Below, one piece after another: positions 46,818 to 55,980 of a DNA stretch of 64,000 nucleotides. Within the stretch, counting starts at the first letter, position 1. Each line of letters begins with the position of its first letter. Position numbers and translations under genes: made by a program. This DNA is from Mycobacterium sp. HUMS_12744610 (GTDB lineage Bacteria; Actinomycetota; Actinomycetes; Mycobacteriales; Mycobacteriaceae): NCBI RefSeq assembly GCF_041206865.1, contig NZ_JBGEDP010000001.1, positions 868,001 to 932,000 of the forward strand, written 5' to 3'. The notes below the pieces were generated by a model. That model was not told the DNA's origin and searched no databases. It was given only the letters and a program-made list of their open reading frames with translations.

Positions 46818-48460
46818 GCGACACGACCAGTGTTCTGATCATCGGAGCCGGCTTTGCCGGACTTGGCACGGCGATCCAACTACTCAAGCGGGGTATCGAC
46901 GATTTCGTCATCCTGGAGCGCGCGGGCGAGGTCGGAGGAACCTGGCGTGACAATAGCTATCCCGGTGCCGCCTGCGACATTCCGTCATTGTTGTATTCGT
47001 ACTCCTTCGAACCAAATCCGGACTGGTCGCGTGCGTACTCGGGAAGCAGCGAGATACTCGCCTACATCAAGGCCATGGTCGACAAGCACGCGCTGGCGCG
47101 CTTCATCTGTTTCCACGTCAACGTGACCGGCCTGGCGTTCGACGAAGACAGCGGCACGTGGACCGTCGAAACGGATGGCGGGTCAAGCTACCGGTCGCGC
47201 ACGGTGGTGATGGCAAGCGGCCCACTGGCCAATGCAAATTTTCCTGACATTCGCGGACTGCACAGCTACGCAGGCCACAAAATCCACAGCGCGCGCTGGG
47301 ATCACGACTATGACATGAGCGACAAACGTGTTGCGGTAATCGGTACCGGGGCGAGCGCGGTGCAGATTGTTCCGGAATTGGTGAAGACGGCGCGATCAGT
47401 CAAAGTGTTTCAACGGACGCCCGGTTGGGTGCTTCCCCGGCCTGATTTTCCGCACCCCAGTGTTGCCAAGGCCGCGTTTGGTCGGCTACCGATTCTGCAG
47501 AGCGCCGCTCGCCAGGCATGGTTTTGGGCGCACGAAGTCATGGCCGTCGGCATGGTGTGGAACACCCCGGCCACTACCGCCATCGCCTGGGCGGCCAAGG
47601 CGAACCTTCGTCGCCAGGTGAAAGATTCGTGGATGCGGCGACAACTGACGCCCGACTTCCGGCCCGGCTGCAAGCGCATGCTGATGACCAGCGACTACTA
47701 TCCGGCTCTCCGACAGAACAATTGCAAACTCATCACCTGGCCGATCGCGACCATCTCGCCCATCGGCATTCGCACCGCGGACGGCATCGAACACGAGGTG
47801 GATTGCATCGTATTCGCGACCGGCTTCGATGTGTGCAAGGCCGGCACACCGTTTCCCATCACCGGCGTGGACGGTCGAAAGCTTGCGGAGGAATGGTCTA
47901 ACGGCGCCTACGCCTACAAGAGCGTCAGCGTCTCAGGCTATCCCAACCTCTTTTTCACCTTCGGGCCGAATTCCGGGCCAGGACACAACTCGGCCTTGGT
48001 CTACCTGGAAGCGGAGATCCGCTACATCGTCGACGCCATCGGCATAATCATCGAAGGCGGTATTCAGACCTTCGACGTCAAAGAGGACCGGCAGAACAGC
48101 TATCACGCCCAACTCCAGCGTCGGCTTGCCGGCACGACGTGGAACTCCGGATGCAAGAGCTGGTACCTCACCGAAGACGGCTATAACGGGACCATGTATC
48201 CCGGCTTCACCACCCAATTCGCCCGACAACTAGCGAGGGTCGAGCTCGACGATTACTCGATGAGTTCACAGCCCCCTCCCCGCAAGAAGCCCAGGCGGGC
48301 GCGGCCCGAGTTGGCCGCGGAGAGTTCGCACGGCGCAAGCAAAGGAGGACGGCAGCGCAACGACGATCGCGTGTCCGTCGACAAGCGCGAAGGTGTTCGT
48401 TTCTCGGCGCAAACCGCTTCACCCGAGGCAGCATCACCGCGGATGGTGGATCGTGCTTGA
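46814..48460 (+). CDS. Baeyer-Villiger-type flavin monooxygenase 1
   Basis: A 548-residue class B flavoprotein monooxygenase. FAD motif: IIGAGFAGLG near residue 10. GGTWRDNSYPGAACDIPS lies near residues 41-58. The BVMO fingerprint is YAGHKIHSARWDH (residues about 152-164, Tyr for the first Phe). The NADPH motif is VAVIGTGASAVQ. It converts ketones to esters or lactones with O2 and NADPH. The last 55 residues are low-complexity and basic (PPPRKKPRRARP), longer than usual. It overlaps the diiron-protein gene upstream. An IS5-family element sits 20 bp beyond its stop. Confidence 0.88.
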   Translation: MSDTTSVLIIGAGFAGLGTAIQLLKRGIDDFVILERAGEVGGTWRDNSYPGAACDIPSLLYSYSFEPNPDWSRAYSGSSEILAYIKAMVDKHALARFICFHVNVTGLAFDEDSGTWTVETDGGSSYRSRTVVMASGPLANANFPDIRGLHSYAGHKIHSARWDHDYDMSDKRVAVIGTGASAVQIVPELVKTARSVKVFQRTPGWVLPRPDFPHPSVAKAAFGRLPILQSAARQAWFWAHEVMAVGMVWNTPATTAIAWAAKANLRRQVKDSWMRRQLTPDFRPGCKRMLMTSDYYPALRQNNCKLITWPIATISPIGIRTADGIEHEVDCIVFATGFDVCKAGTPFPITGVDGRKLAEEWSNGAYAYKSVSVSGYPNLFFTFGPNSGPGHNSALVYLEAEIRYIVDAIGIIIEGGIQTFDVKEDRQNSYHAQLQRRLAGTTWNSGCKSWYLTEDGYNGTMYPGFTTQFARQLARVELDDYSMSSQPPPRKKPRRARPELAAESSHGASKGGRQRNDDRVSVDKREGVRFSAQTASPEAASPRMVDRA

Positions 48461-48477
48461 GCCGCGACTGGCTCCGG

Positions 48478-49405
48478 CTAGGGCGTGTCTCCCAATTGGT
48501 TGTTTCCGACGCGGGAATGGATTACGGCGCAGGCCAATAGGACACCGCCGAGGTAGGTCAGGGCGTATTTGTCGTAGCGGGTCGCGATACCGCGCCATTG
48601 CTTGAGCCGGTTGTAGCCTCGTTCGACGGTGTTGCGCAGACCGTAGAGCTCGGCGTCGAACGCCGGTGGGCGACCCCCGGCCGATCCCTTGGCCTTGCGC
48701 CGGGCGATCTGGTCTTTGCGTTCGGGAATCGTGTGCTTGATTCTTCGGGAACGTAATTCGGTGCGCGTGCTCGGGTGTGAATACGCCTTGTCGGCGAGCA
48801 ATCGGAAGTCGCCACCGGTCACACCGTGCTCAGCGCAGGCGTGGTCGTAGTCGTCGAGCAAAGGCAGCAACTGCGGATTGTCGCCGGCCTGGCCAGCGGT
48901 CAACCGGACCGCGACAACAGCTTCGCGCTGATCGGTCAGGGTGTGGATCTTGGTGGTCAGCCCGCCTCGCGAACGCCCAATTGCATGGTCGTCGGGTTCA
49001 TCGGCGGATTTCTTGTAATTCGACAGGGCCCCCTTTTGCCAGCGTGTCCGACCGGGCACCCGCCGAATGTTGATGCGCCCGTACGTTCGTCGAATCCACC
49101 GACAACAGCTTCTCGATATCGCCGGCCATCTCGGCGTCGAACCCGAAGGCGTGCGCCACCTGAGCAAACATCACGTCATAGGTGCCATCCAGCGACCATC
49201 GGTGATGACGCTTCCACACCGTTTTCCATGGCCCGAAATCAGCGGGCAGGTCCCGCCACGGGCATCCCGTGCGAAACCGCCAGGCAATCCCCTCCAAAAT
49301 CAACCGGTGATCACCAAACCTCCGGCCCCGCTTGCCCTCATGCGAAGGCATCAACGGCTCAACCACCGCCCAGAACTCGTCAGAAATCACACCAATCCGC
49401 GTCAC
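48478..49405 (-). CDS. IS5-family transposase (two frames, programmed frameshift)
   Basis: Frame A (49405 to 48998, GTG start) encodes VISDEFWAVVEPLMP, HHRWSLDGTYDVMF and FLSVDSTN-like first-Asp region (SVDSTNVRAH). Frame B (about 49030 to 48478) continues DEPDDHAIGRSRGGLTTKIH, LADKAYSHPST (Asp) and NTVERGYNRLKQWRG (Glu). They overlap at a slippery A4G5 run (49037-49029 on the minus strand), as in other IS5-family elements that make the fusion by ribosomal frameshifting. The frame B stop TAG is completed by the flanking target sequence. Confidence 0.88.
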
Positions 49406-49452
49406 CAGCCAATCCTGGCTGGTCAACAGTCGAAAAATTGGGAGACACGCCC
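48481..49452 (-). mobile_element. IS5-family insertion sequence
   Basis: A 972-bp element with perfect 17-bp inverted repeats GGGCGTGTCTCCCAATT at both ends, flanked by TA on each side (CTAG contexts: 48478-48481 and 49452-49455). It sits between the two Baeyer-Villiger-type genes. Excising it puts the second flavoprotein gene about 70 bp behind the first, so it splits one operon. Confidence 0.92.
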
Positions 49453-49508
49453 TAGGCAGTCGGCGACAGGTGCCTGGCATCAGCCCCCAGATAAGCCAGA
49501 AGGACGGT

Positions 49509-51032
49509 ATGGACCACAGCGATAAGCACCGCTTCGAAATCATCGTGATCGGTGCAGGATTCTCCGGGATCGGAATGGGGATAAAACTCCTGAAAGCCGG
49601 CTTTTCGGACTTTCTTATTGTCGATGAGGCAGACGACGTAGGCGGAACGTGGCATTGGAACACCTATCCGGGCATCGCCGTCGACATTCCGTCGTACAGC
49701 TACCAATTCTCCTTCGAAAAACGGTCGTCATGGTCGCGGACGTATGCGCACGGCAACGAGTTGAAGGACTACGCAAGACACTGCGCGCACAAGTACGGTC
49801 TTAGCCCACGAATCCGCTTCGCCGTCAAGGTGACTGAAGCTTGGTTCGATGAGGACGCGACCCTGTGGCGCTTGCACACGGCCGCAGGACAGGACCTATC
49901 CGCGCGCTTCGTGATCAACGCCTCGGGCGTCCTGACACGCCCCAAGCGGCCGGATATCTCCGGTGTCGATGATTTCGGCGGGATCACCATGCATACATCC
50001 CGCTGGGACCACAACGAAGACATCGCCGGCAAGAGGGTGGCTGTCATCGGAACGGGCGCGTCGGCAGTGCAGTTGATCCCGGCAATCGCGAAAGACGTCA
50101 AGGCGCTGACCGTGTTCCAGCGCACACCGATCTGGTGCCTGCCGAAACTGGACTTCCCGGTGCCGCGGCTGGCAAGAGGGTTCCTCAAATACGCTCCCGG
50201 CGGACAACTCGCGGCGCGCGCAGCGAGTCAAACCTTCGTCGAAGTCACGTTCCCTGTCGCCGCTCACTTCCACACCGCCATTCCCTTGGCGTCACTCATC
50301 GAGCGTGCCGCGTTGCGGTACATGCGCAGCCAGGTGACCGACCCCGCCGTCCGTCAAAAACTGACCCCCCGTTACGCGCTCGGGTGTAAGCGCCCAAGCT
50401 TTCACAACGAGTACCTGGCCACATTCAACCGAGACAACGTCCACCTCGAGACCAGTCCGATAAGCCACTTCGATGCCGCCGCCGTCCACACCGTCGACGG
50501 CCGATCGCACGAGATCGACGTCCTCATCCTCGCCACAGGCTTCAAAGTGATGGAACCGGAGAACATGCCGACCTATTCGCTCAGGGGGATCGGTGGACTC
50601 GATCAAGCCAAGTGGTGGGACGAGAATCGGCTCCAAGCGTACGAAGGCGTCAGCGTGCCCGGATTCCCCAACCACTTCTCCATCTTCGGACCCTATGGAT
50701 ACAACGGTTCCTCGTACTTCACGCTCATTGAAGCCCAGACCAGGCACATCGTGCGATGCCTTCACCATGCGCGGTCCCGGCACGCCAACTACGTCGAAAT
50801 AACCCGGCAAGCCAACGACCGCTTCTTCGCCGAAATGCTCAAACGCCGCCACCGCCAAGTCTTTTGGCAACCCAGCTGCGCAACCGCCAATAGTTACTAC
50901 TTCGACAAACACGGCGACGTACCGCTACGCCCGACGACCACCCTCGAATCTTTCTGGCGTAGTCGCACCTTCGACCTTGGTGACTATTCGTTCGAGCGGC
51001 GCACCACTGAAAAGGTACTTAGCTCATCGTGA
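49509..51032 (+). CDS. Baeyer-Villiger-type flavin monooxygenase 2
   Basis: A 507-residue flavoprotein. FAD motif: VIGAGFSGIGMG. GGTWHWNTYPGIAVDIPS lies near residues 45-62. The BVMO fingerprint is FGGITMHTSRWDH and the NADPH motif VAVIGTGASAVQLIP. It shares the plan of monooxygenase 1 but is clearly divergent, so they probably act on different ketones or ring positions. ATG 49509 has AGAAGGA upstream. It was separated from monooxygenase 1 by the IS5-family insertion and is followed by an esterase gene, a typical BVMO partner. Confidence 0.9.
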   Translation: MDHSDKHRFEIIVIGAGFSGIGMGIKLLKAGFSDFLIVDEADDVGGTWHWNTYPGIAVDIPSYSYQFSFEKRSSWSRTYAHGNELKDYARHCAHKYGLSPRIRFAVKVTEAWFDEDATLWRLHTAAGQDLSARFVINASGVLTRPKRPDISGVDDFGGITMHTSRWDHNEDIAGKRVAVIGTGASAVQLIPAIAKDVKALTVFQRTPIWCLPKLDFPVPRLARGFLKYAPGGQLAARAASQTFVEVTFPVAAHFHTAIPLASLIERAALRYMRSQVTDPAVRQKLTPRYALGCKRPSFHNEYLATFNRDNVHLETSPISHFDAAAVHTVDGRSHEIDVLILATGFKVMEPENMPTYSLRGIGGLDQAKWWDENRLQAYEGVSVPGFPNHFSIFGPYGYNGSSYFTLIEAQTRHIVRCLHHARSRHANYVEITRQANDRFFAEMLKRRHRQVFWQPSCATANSYYFDKHGDVPLRPTTTLESFWRSRTFDLGDYSFERRTTEKVLSSS

Positions 51033-51149
51033 CAACCCTTTACTCGGAACAGCATCCGAGCACGGCAAGTTATCTCATCGCGACGTCGGCCCGCGGGATC
51101 CTGCGCCCTGACGCAAGCACTACCGTCTAACCAGTACGGGCTCGCGGTA

Positions 51150-51995
51150 ATGGACCGGGTGCTTCGGGCGGCGCTCATTGCGTCCCGCCCGCGGCGCGGA
51201 TTGCGAGTTGAACAGGTCGACACCGTCTTTGCTGGCGATCGGGTGAGAGGCGACTGGATCGTTGCCCCGGACGTCGACCCGGACGGGCCGCCGATTCTCT
51301 ATATCCACGGCGGCGCCTTTTCCATGTGCTCCCCGCAGACCCATCGTGGTCTGCTAGGCGAACTGTCTGCCGCGTCGCTCAGGCCGGTGTTCGCCGTCCG
51401 CTACCGCCTGGCTCCGCGATACCCGTATCCCGCGGCCGCCGACGACGCACTGAGGGCCTACCGGTGGTTGACCGGCTCTGAAGAATCGGCGTCAAACCGC
51501 ACGGTGGCGATCGCGGGAGATTCGGCGGGCGGCCAACTCGCCGTCGCGACCTCGTTGGGCGCGCTCGCACATCGCTCCCCGCCGCCCGATGGCATGTTAC
51601 TCATGTCCCCCGTCGTCGATCTGACGTGCCAGCTGGCGATGGCACGTGAAACTCGCCGCCGCGATCCTTTCGCATCGGCCCGGTCCGCAACGCGTGCGCT
51701 CAGCCTCTATGTAGGCGATGCCCACCCGACCGACCCCCGCGTCAATGTCCTCGCCGCAGATCTCACCGGCTTGCCGCCGACATTGATCCAGGTCGGTGGA
51801 AGGGAGATGCTGCTCGACGACTCCCGTCAACTCGCCGAGCGCATGCGCGCCGCAGGAGCATCCGTGCGGCTTCAGGTGTTTCGCGGCCAGATTCACGTGT
51901 TCCAAGCCCTGTTTCGACTCTTGCCCGAGGCGCGTCACGCTTTGCACCTCAGCGGAGCGTTTCTCACAGACAGGGCCGAAGACACGTTTCCTTGA
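51150..51995 (+). CDS. HSL-family esterase/lipase
   Basis: A 281-residue alpha/beta hydrolase of the hormone-sensitive-lipase family. Oxyanion motif: YIHGGAFSMCSP. The nucleophile Ser is in GDSAGGQLA near residue 123. Asp is in the DDSRQLAERM region and His in GQIHVFQALF. In this setting it could hydrolyse the ester or lactone made by the neighbouring Baeyer-Villiger enzymes. It starts 117 bp after monooxygenase 2. Confidence 0.88.
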   Translation: MDRVLRAALIASRPRRGLRVEQVDTVFAGDRVRGDWIVAPDVDPDGPPILYIHGGAFSMCSPQTHRGLLGELSAASLRPVFAVRYRLAPRYPYPAAADDALRAYRWLTGSEESASNRTVAIAGDSAGGQLAVATSLGALAHRSPPPDGMLLMSPVVDLTCQLAMARETRRRDPFASARSATRALSLYVGDAHPTDPRVNVLAADLTGLPPTLIQVGGREMLLDDSRQLAERMRAAGASVRLQVFRGQIHVFQALFRLLPEARHALHLSGAFLTDRAEDTFP

Positions 51996-52172
51996 CGCAC
52001 GGGCCGAACGCAGGCAGGCGGCTAGCGCGCAGCAACCGCTTTTGTCACGCCCCACCGCGAAGGACCCGTTTGACAAACAGGGCAATTATGTATAACTATT
52101 AACATTGGTGGCCCAACTGTAAACAGCTGGTCGATCCTCCATCCCACGACGACCACAGGCCGGGGAGCGACA

Positions 52173-53630
52173 ATGGTTAACCCGCTACACGCACCCGTCG
52201 ATAAAGCCCGGGAACGGTTATCTTCGGTCATCTTGATTCCCGCGCCGCAACGGGTGGACGACGGACTTCGCCGGTGGAGTCGGCGGTGGCCAGTGCGTGA
52301 ACTAGCCGCGCCCCCGGCCGGAAGCGGACTGCGACCGGTTCTCGGTGATGCCGGGCTCCCCTTGGTCGGGCACACCCTCGACTACATCCGGTTTGGGTCC
52401 GACCTGGGCAGAGAGCGCTACGAACGGTTCGGATCTGTCTCGTGGATGGGAGCGTTCGGCACCAAAATGGCGGTCATCGCGGGCCCCCAAGCTACCCAGG
52501 AGGCGCTCACCACCAACGCAAAGGCGTTCTCGCAAGACGGCTGGGCCTTTCTCATCGACGCGTTCTTCCACCGCGGATTGATGCTGATGAGCTTTGACGA
52601 ACACCTCATGCACCGGCGCATCATGCAGGAGGCCTTCACGCGGCCGCGACTGGCCGGCTACGTCACCCAAGTGACCCCTTGCGTCCGCGCAACCCTGCCC
52701 ACGTGGCCGACCGGCCCGTCCGTCCGCATGTACCCGCTGTTGAAAAACCTGACCCTCGACATCGCCACCGATGTGTTCATGGGTGGCCGAGGCAAAGACA
52801 GCAGCGACGCCATTAACCAGGCGTTCGTCGCTACGGTACGCGCGGCCAGCTCACTCGTCCGCGCGCCGCTTCCCGGCACCCGCTATCGCGCCGGGATCCG
52901 CGGCCGACGGGTGCTCGAGGAATACTTCGCCCGGCACTTGCCGGCCGCCCGGGCCGGCAACAGCAATGACCTGTTCTCGGCGCTGTGCCATGCCAGCACC
53001 GAAGACGGACAACGTTTCAGTGACTCCGATGTCATCAACCACATGATTTTTCTGATGATGGCCGCTCACGACACATCGACGATCACCACCACCGCGGTAA
53101 CTTATTACCTGGCAAAGCATCCAGAATGGCAAGATCGGGTTCGCGCCGAAAGCGATGCTCTCGGCGACCGATCACCAGAGATCGACGATTTGGAAGCGCT
53201 CAGGTCGCTCGATCTGGTGATCAAGGAATCCATGAGACTCGTGGCGCCGGTCCCGCTAGTCATGCGCAAAACAGTGCAAGACACCGCAATAGACGGCCAC
53301 TACATTCCCCGCGACACGCTTGTGGCGATCACTCCCGCCGTCAACCATTTCGTCCGCGAAGTCTGGCATAACCCGGATCGCTTCGACCCCTTACGTTTCG
53401 ACGACCCGCGCCGCGAGGACCAAGCTCACCGCTTCGCGTGGCTGCCCTTCGGCGGTGGCGCGCACAAATGCATCGGCATGCACTTCGGCACCCTCGAGGT
53501 CAAAGCGATCCTGCACCAGATGCTGCGCACGTTCACCTTCGGCCTCGACACCGACTACCGCATCCGCTGGGACAACACATCGCTGCCGATCCCGGTCGAC
53601 GGGTTACCGATCACGCTGCGCCGCCGATGA
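52173..53630 (+). CDS. cytochrome P450, CYP136-like
   Basis: A 485-residue P450 with a longer N-terminus than the other two. Signatures: PVLGDAGLPLVGH, FFHRGLMLMSFDEH, I-helix MMAAHDTSTI, ExxR KESMR, heme loop FGGGAHKCIGM. The overall sequence recalls M. tuberculosis CYP136 from memory. The substrate is unknown. Its stop overlaps the next gene's ATG by four bases, tying it to a transglutaminase-like protein. The 170 bp upstream are comparatively AT-rich and probably contain a promoter. Confidence 0.9.
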   Translation: MVNPLHAPVDKARERLSSVILIPAPQRVDDGLRRWSRRWPVRELAAPPAGSGLRPVLGDAGLPLVGHTLDYIRFGSDLGRERYERFGSVSWMGAFGTKMAVIAGPQATQEALTTNAKAFSQDGWAFLIDAFFHRGLMLMSFDEHLMHRRIMQEAFTRPRLAGYVTQVTPCVRATLPTWPTGPSVRMYPLLKNLTLDIATDVFMGGRGKDSSDAINQAFVATVRAASSLVRAPLPGTRYRAGIRGRRVLEEYFARHLPAARAGNSNDLFSALCHASTEDGQRFSDSDVINHMIFLMMAAHDTSTITTTAVTYYLAKHPEWQDRVRAESDALGDRSPEIDDLEALRSLDLVIKESMRLVAPVPLVMRKTVQDTAIDGHYIPRDTLVAITPAVNHFVREVWHNPDRFDPLRFDDPRREDQAHRFAWLPFGGGAHKCIGMHFGTLEVKAILHQMLRTFTFGLDTDYRIRWDNTSLPIPVDGLPITLRRR

Positions 53631-54283
53631 AGACAGAATTTGCGCGGTTCCTCGCAGCCACCGAATTCCTCGACTGGAAACACGATGCCGTGCAGCAGTT
53701 CACCGAATCGGCGACACGCAACGCCACCGATTCCGTCGATAAGGCGTGCCGCATCTTCACCGCTGTCCGTGATTCGATCTGGTACGACCCGTATTCCGTC
53801 TCCGACGACCCGCGCCAGTACCGAGCCAGCGCGGTCGCCGTCGCCGAGCGCGCCTACTGTGTCCCCAAGGCGGTGCTCTTGACGGCTGCATGTCGCGCCG
53901 CGGGGATTCCGGCGCGGTTGGGTTTCGCCGACGTCCGCAACCATCTACAGACCGCGAGTCTCCGTGAACGGATGGGTGGTTCGGACGTTTTCGTCTACCA
54001 CGGCTACAGTCAAATACTGCTGAATGGTCGGTGGGTCAAGGCCACACCGGCATTCAACCGCGAGTTATGCGCGCGCTTCCGCGTCGCTCCCATCGAATTC
54101 GACGGTCAGCGAGACGCCATGTTGCACGCCTACACAGGCGACGGCTCTCAACACCTGGAATACCTCCATGACCGTGGTGTTTTCGACGACCTTCCCCTCA
54201 CGGAAATCATCGACGCGCTGCGCGACAATTACGGCGAACTCATCTACGAACCTCCTCCAGTGCCGGACTCATTCACCAACTAG
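53627..54283 (+). CDS. transglutaminase-like protein
   Basis: A 218-residue cytosolic protein with a transglutaminase/protease-like core. Cys is in YCVPKA (residue about 85), followed by CRAAGIPARLGFADVRNH. His is in VYHGYSQI and the third position in GRWVKATPAFN. The C-H-(D/N) order fits the superfamily. No signal peptide is seen. Its role beside P450 and FadD genes is unclear; cleavage or formation of an amide or ester bond in the pathway is possible. ATG 53627 overlaps the P450 stop and the FadD start follows within 20 bp. Confidence 0.82.
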   Translation: MKTEFARFLAATEFLDWKHDAVQQFTESATRNATDSVDKACRIFTAVRDSIWYDPYSVSDDPRQYRASAVAVAERAYCVPKAVLLTAACRAAGIPARLGFADVRNHLQTASLRERMGGSDVFVYHGYSQILLNGRWVKATPAFNRELCARFRVAPIEFDGQRDAMLHAYTGDGSQHLEYLHDRGVFDDLPLTEIIDALRDNYGELIYEPPPVPDSFTN

Positions 54284-54303
54284 CAGTTTGAAGGATTGTG
54301 CCT

Positions 54304-55932
54304 GTGCAAAGCACCATGCAGGATATCCCCTTGACCGTAGCCTCGATCGTCAGGCACGCGACATCCATCCACGCTGACAGCCAAGTCGTCACGCCGACCG
54401 GATCGGGCTACCGCACAACGACCTACGGTGCGCTCAAGCGACGAATCAGCCAGTTGGCCAACGCACTACGGAGTCTGGGCATAACTGACGATCAGCGCGT
54501 GGCCACCTTCCAATGGAGCAATCAGGAACACCTGGAAGCCTACTGTGAGGTGCCGTCGATGGGCGCGGTGCTTCACACCCTCAACCTTCGACTCACCGCA
54601 GAACAACTTGGCTACATTTCAGATCACGCCGACGACAAGGTCATCATCGCGGACGTCTCTGTGGCACCGCTTCTAGCGAAGGCACTGCCGACGATGTCGT
54701 CGGTGCACACCGTGATCGCAGCGGGCGACGGCGACCTGGAGCCGCTGCTGGCCAGCGGTAAAAACGTGCTGCGCTACGAGGACCTGCTTGCTGATCAAGA
54801 CGGCGAATTCGACTGGCCAGAGCTCGATGAGAGGTCGGCCGCGGCGATGTGCTACACCAGCGGCACTACCGGAAACCCGAAAGGTGTTGTCTACAGTCAT
54901 CGTTCCACCTATTTGCACTCGCTGACTGGCTGCACACCCAACGTGCTGTCCATCGGTGAAGAAGACCGCGTCTTGGCGATCGTCCCGATGTTTCACGCGA
55001 ACGCATGGGGGCTGATCTATTCCGCGCTGATGTGTGGAGCCGACCTCGTGCTGCCCGACCGATACCTGCAGGCGGCACCGTTGGTTGCCATCATCGAGGA
55101 CACGCAGCCGACCGTGGCCGGTGCGGTACCGACGATCTGGAATGACGTGCAGCATTTCCTGGAATCCGAACCGGAGCACGATATTTCGTCGCTACGCCTG
55201 GTCGCCTGCGGCGGGTCGGCCGTTCCAAGGTCACTGATGGAGCACTTCGAGAGTGAATTCGGTGTCCCGATCCTGCAGGCCTGGGGGATGACCGAAACCT
55301 CGCCGCTGGCAACCGTGGCGCGCGCGCCGAAGGGGACCAACGGCGAGCGCCAATGGGAGCTACGCGCTTGTCAGGGTCGTCCCGTCTGCGGTGTCGAGAT
55401 TAGGCTGCGTGGCGACGATGGCCGTACCCTGCCCTGGGACGGACGGTCTATCGGCGAGATCCAGGCCCGCGGACCGTGGGTCACCGGCTCGTACTTCGGC
55501 GACAACGACTCCGACAAGCTCGACGAAGGATGGCTGCGCACCGGCGACGTGGGTCGCATCGATCAACACGGCTACCTTACGCTTACCGACCGGGTAAAAG
55601 ACGTCATTAAGTCAGGTGGCGAATGGATTTCCTCGGTCGACTTGGAGAATGCGCTCGTTGCCCATCCAGCCGTGCATGAGGCGGTGGTGATCGGCGTGCC
55701 CGACGAGAAGTGGCAGGAAAGACCCTTGGCGTTGATCGTCACGAAGACCGAAACCAGCTTGGATATCAACGAATTGCGGGTCTTCCTGGACGGCGCGGTC
55801 GCCAAGTGGTGGATCCCGGAGCGCTGGGCGTTCATTGCTGAGGTTCCCCGAACCAGTGTGGGCAAATACGACAAAAAATTGCTGAGAGCACGCCACGGCG
55901 CCGGCGAATACCAGGTCGTGTACTGCGGCTAA
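54304..55932 (+). CDS. FadD-type acyl-CoA synthetase
   Basis: About 542 residues. ANL-superfamily motifs: YTSGTTGNPKGVVYSH (P-loop), GWLRTGDVG, DRVKDVIKSGGEWIS, and the C-terminal Lys in RTSVGKYDKK. It activates a carboxylic acid to acyl-CoA via acyl-AMP. I chose GTG 54304 because AAGGA lies eight bases upstream and the family opens with the MQSTMQD-type sequence found there; GTG 54298 is too close. It forms an operon with the P450 and transglutaminase-like genes and the acyl-CoA dehydrogenase behind it. Confidence 0.92.
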   Translation: MQSTMQDIPLTVASIVRHATSIHADSQVVTPTGSGYRTTTYGALKRRISQLANALRSLGITDDQRVATFQWSNQEHLEAYCEVPSMGAVLHTLNLRLTAEQLGYISDHADDKVIIADVSVAPLLAKALPTMSSVHTVIAAGDGDLEPLLASGKNVLRYEDLLADQDGEFDWPELDERSAAAMCYTSGTTGNPKGVVYSHRSTYLHSLTGCTPNVLSIGEEDRVLAIVPMFHANAWGLIYSALMCGADLVLPDRYLQAAPLVAIIEDTQPTVAGAVPTIWNDVQHFLESEPEHDISSLRLVACGGSAVPRSLMEHFESEFGVPILQAWGMTETSPLATVARAPKGTNGERQWELRACQGRPVCGVEIRLRGDDGRTLPWDGRSIGEIQARGPWVTGSYFGDNDSDKLDEGWLRTGDVGRIDQHGYLTLTDRVKDVIKSGGEWISSVDLENALVAHPAVHEAVVIGVPDEKWQERPLALIVTKTETSLDINELRVFLDGAVAKWWIPERWAFIAEVPRTSVGKYDKKLLRARHGAGEYQVVYCG

Positions 55933-55980
55933 CCCGAAAAGCCGCCAACGTCGTCAGCAGCACCTAACCGAAAGGACACC

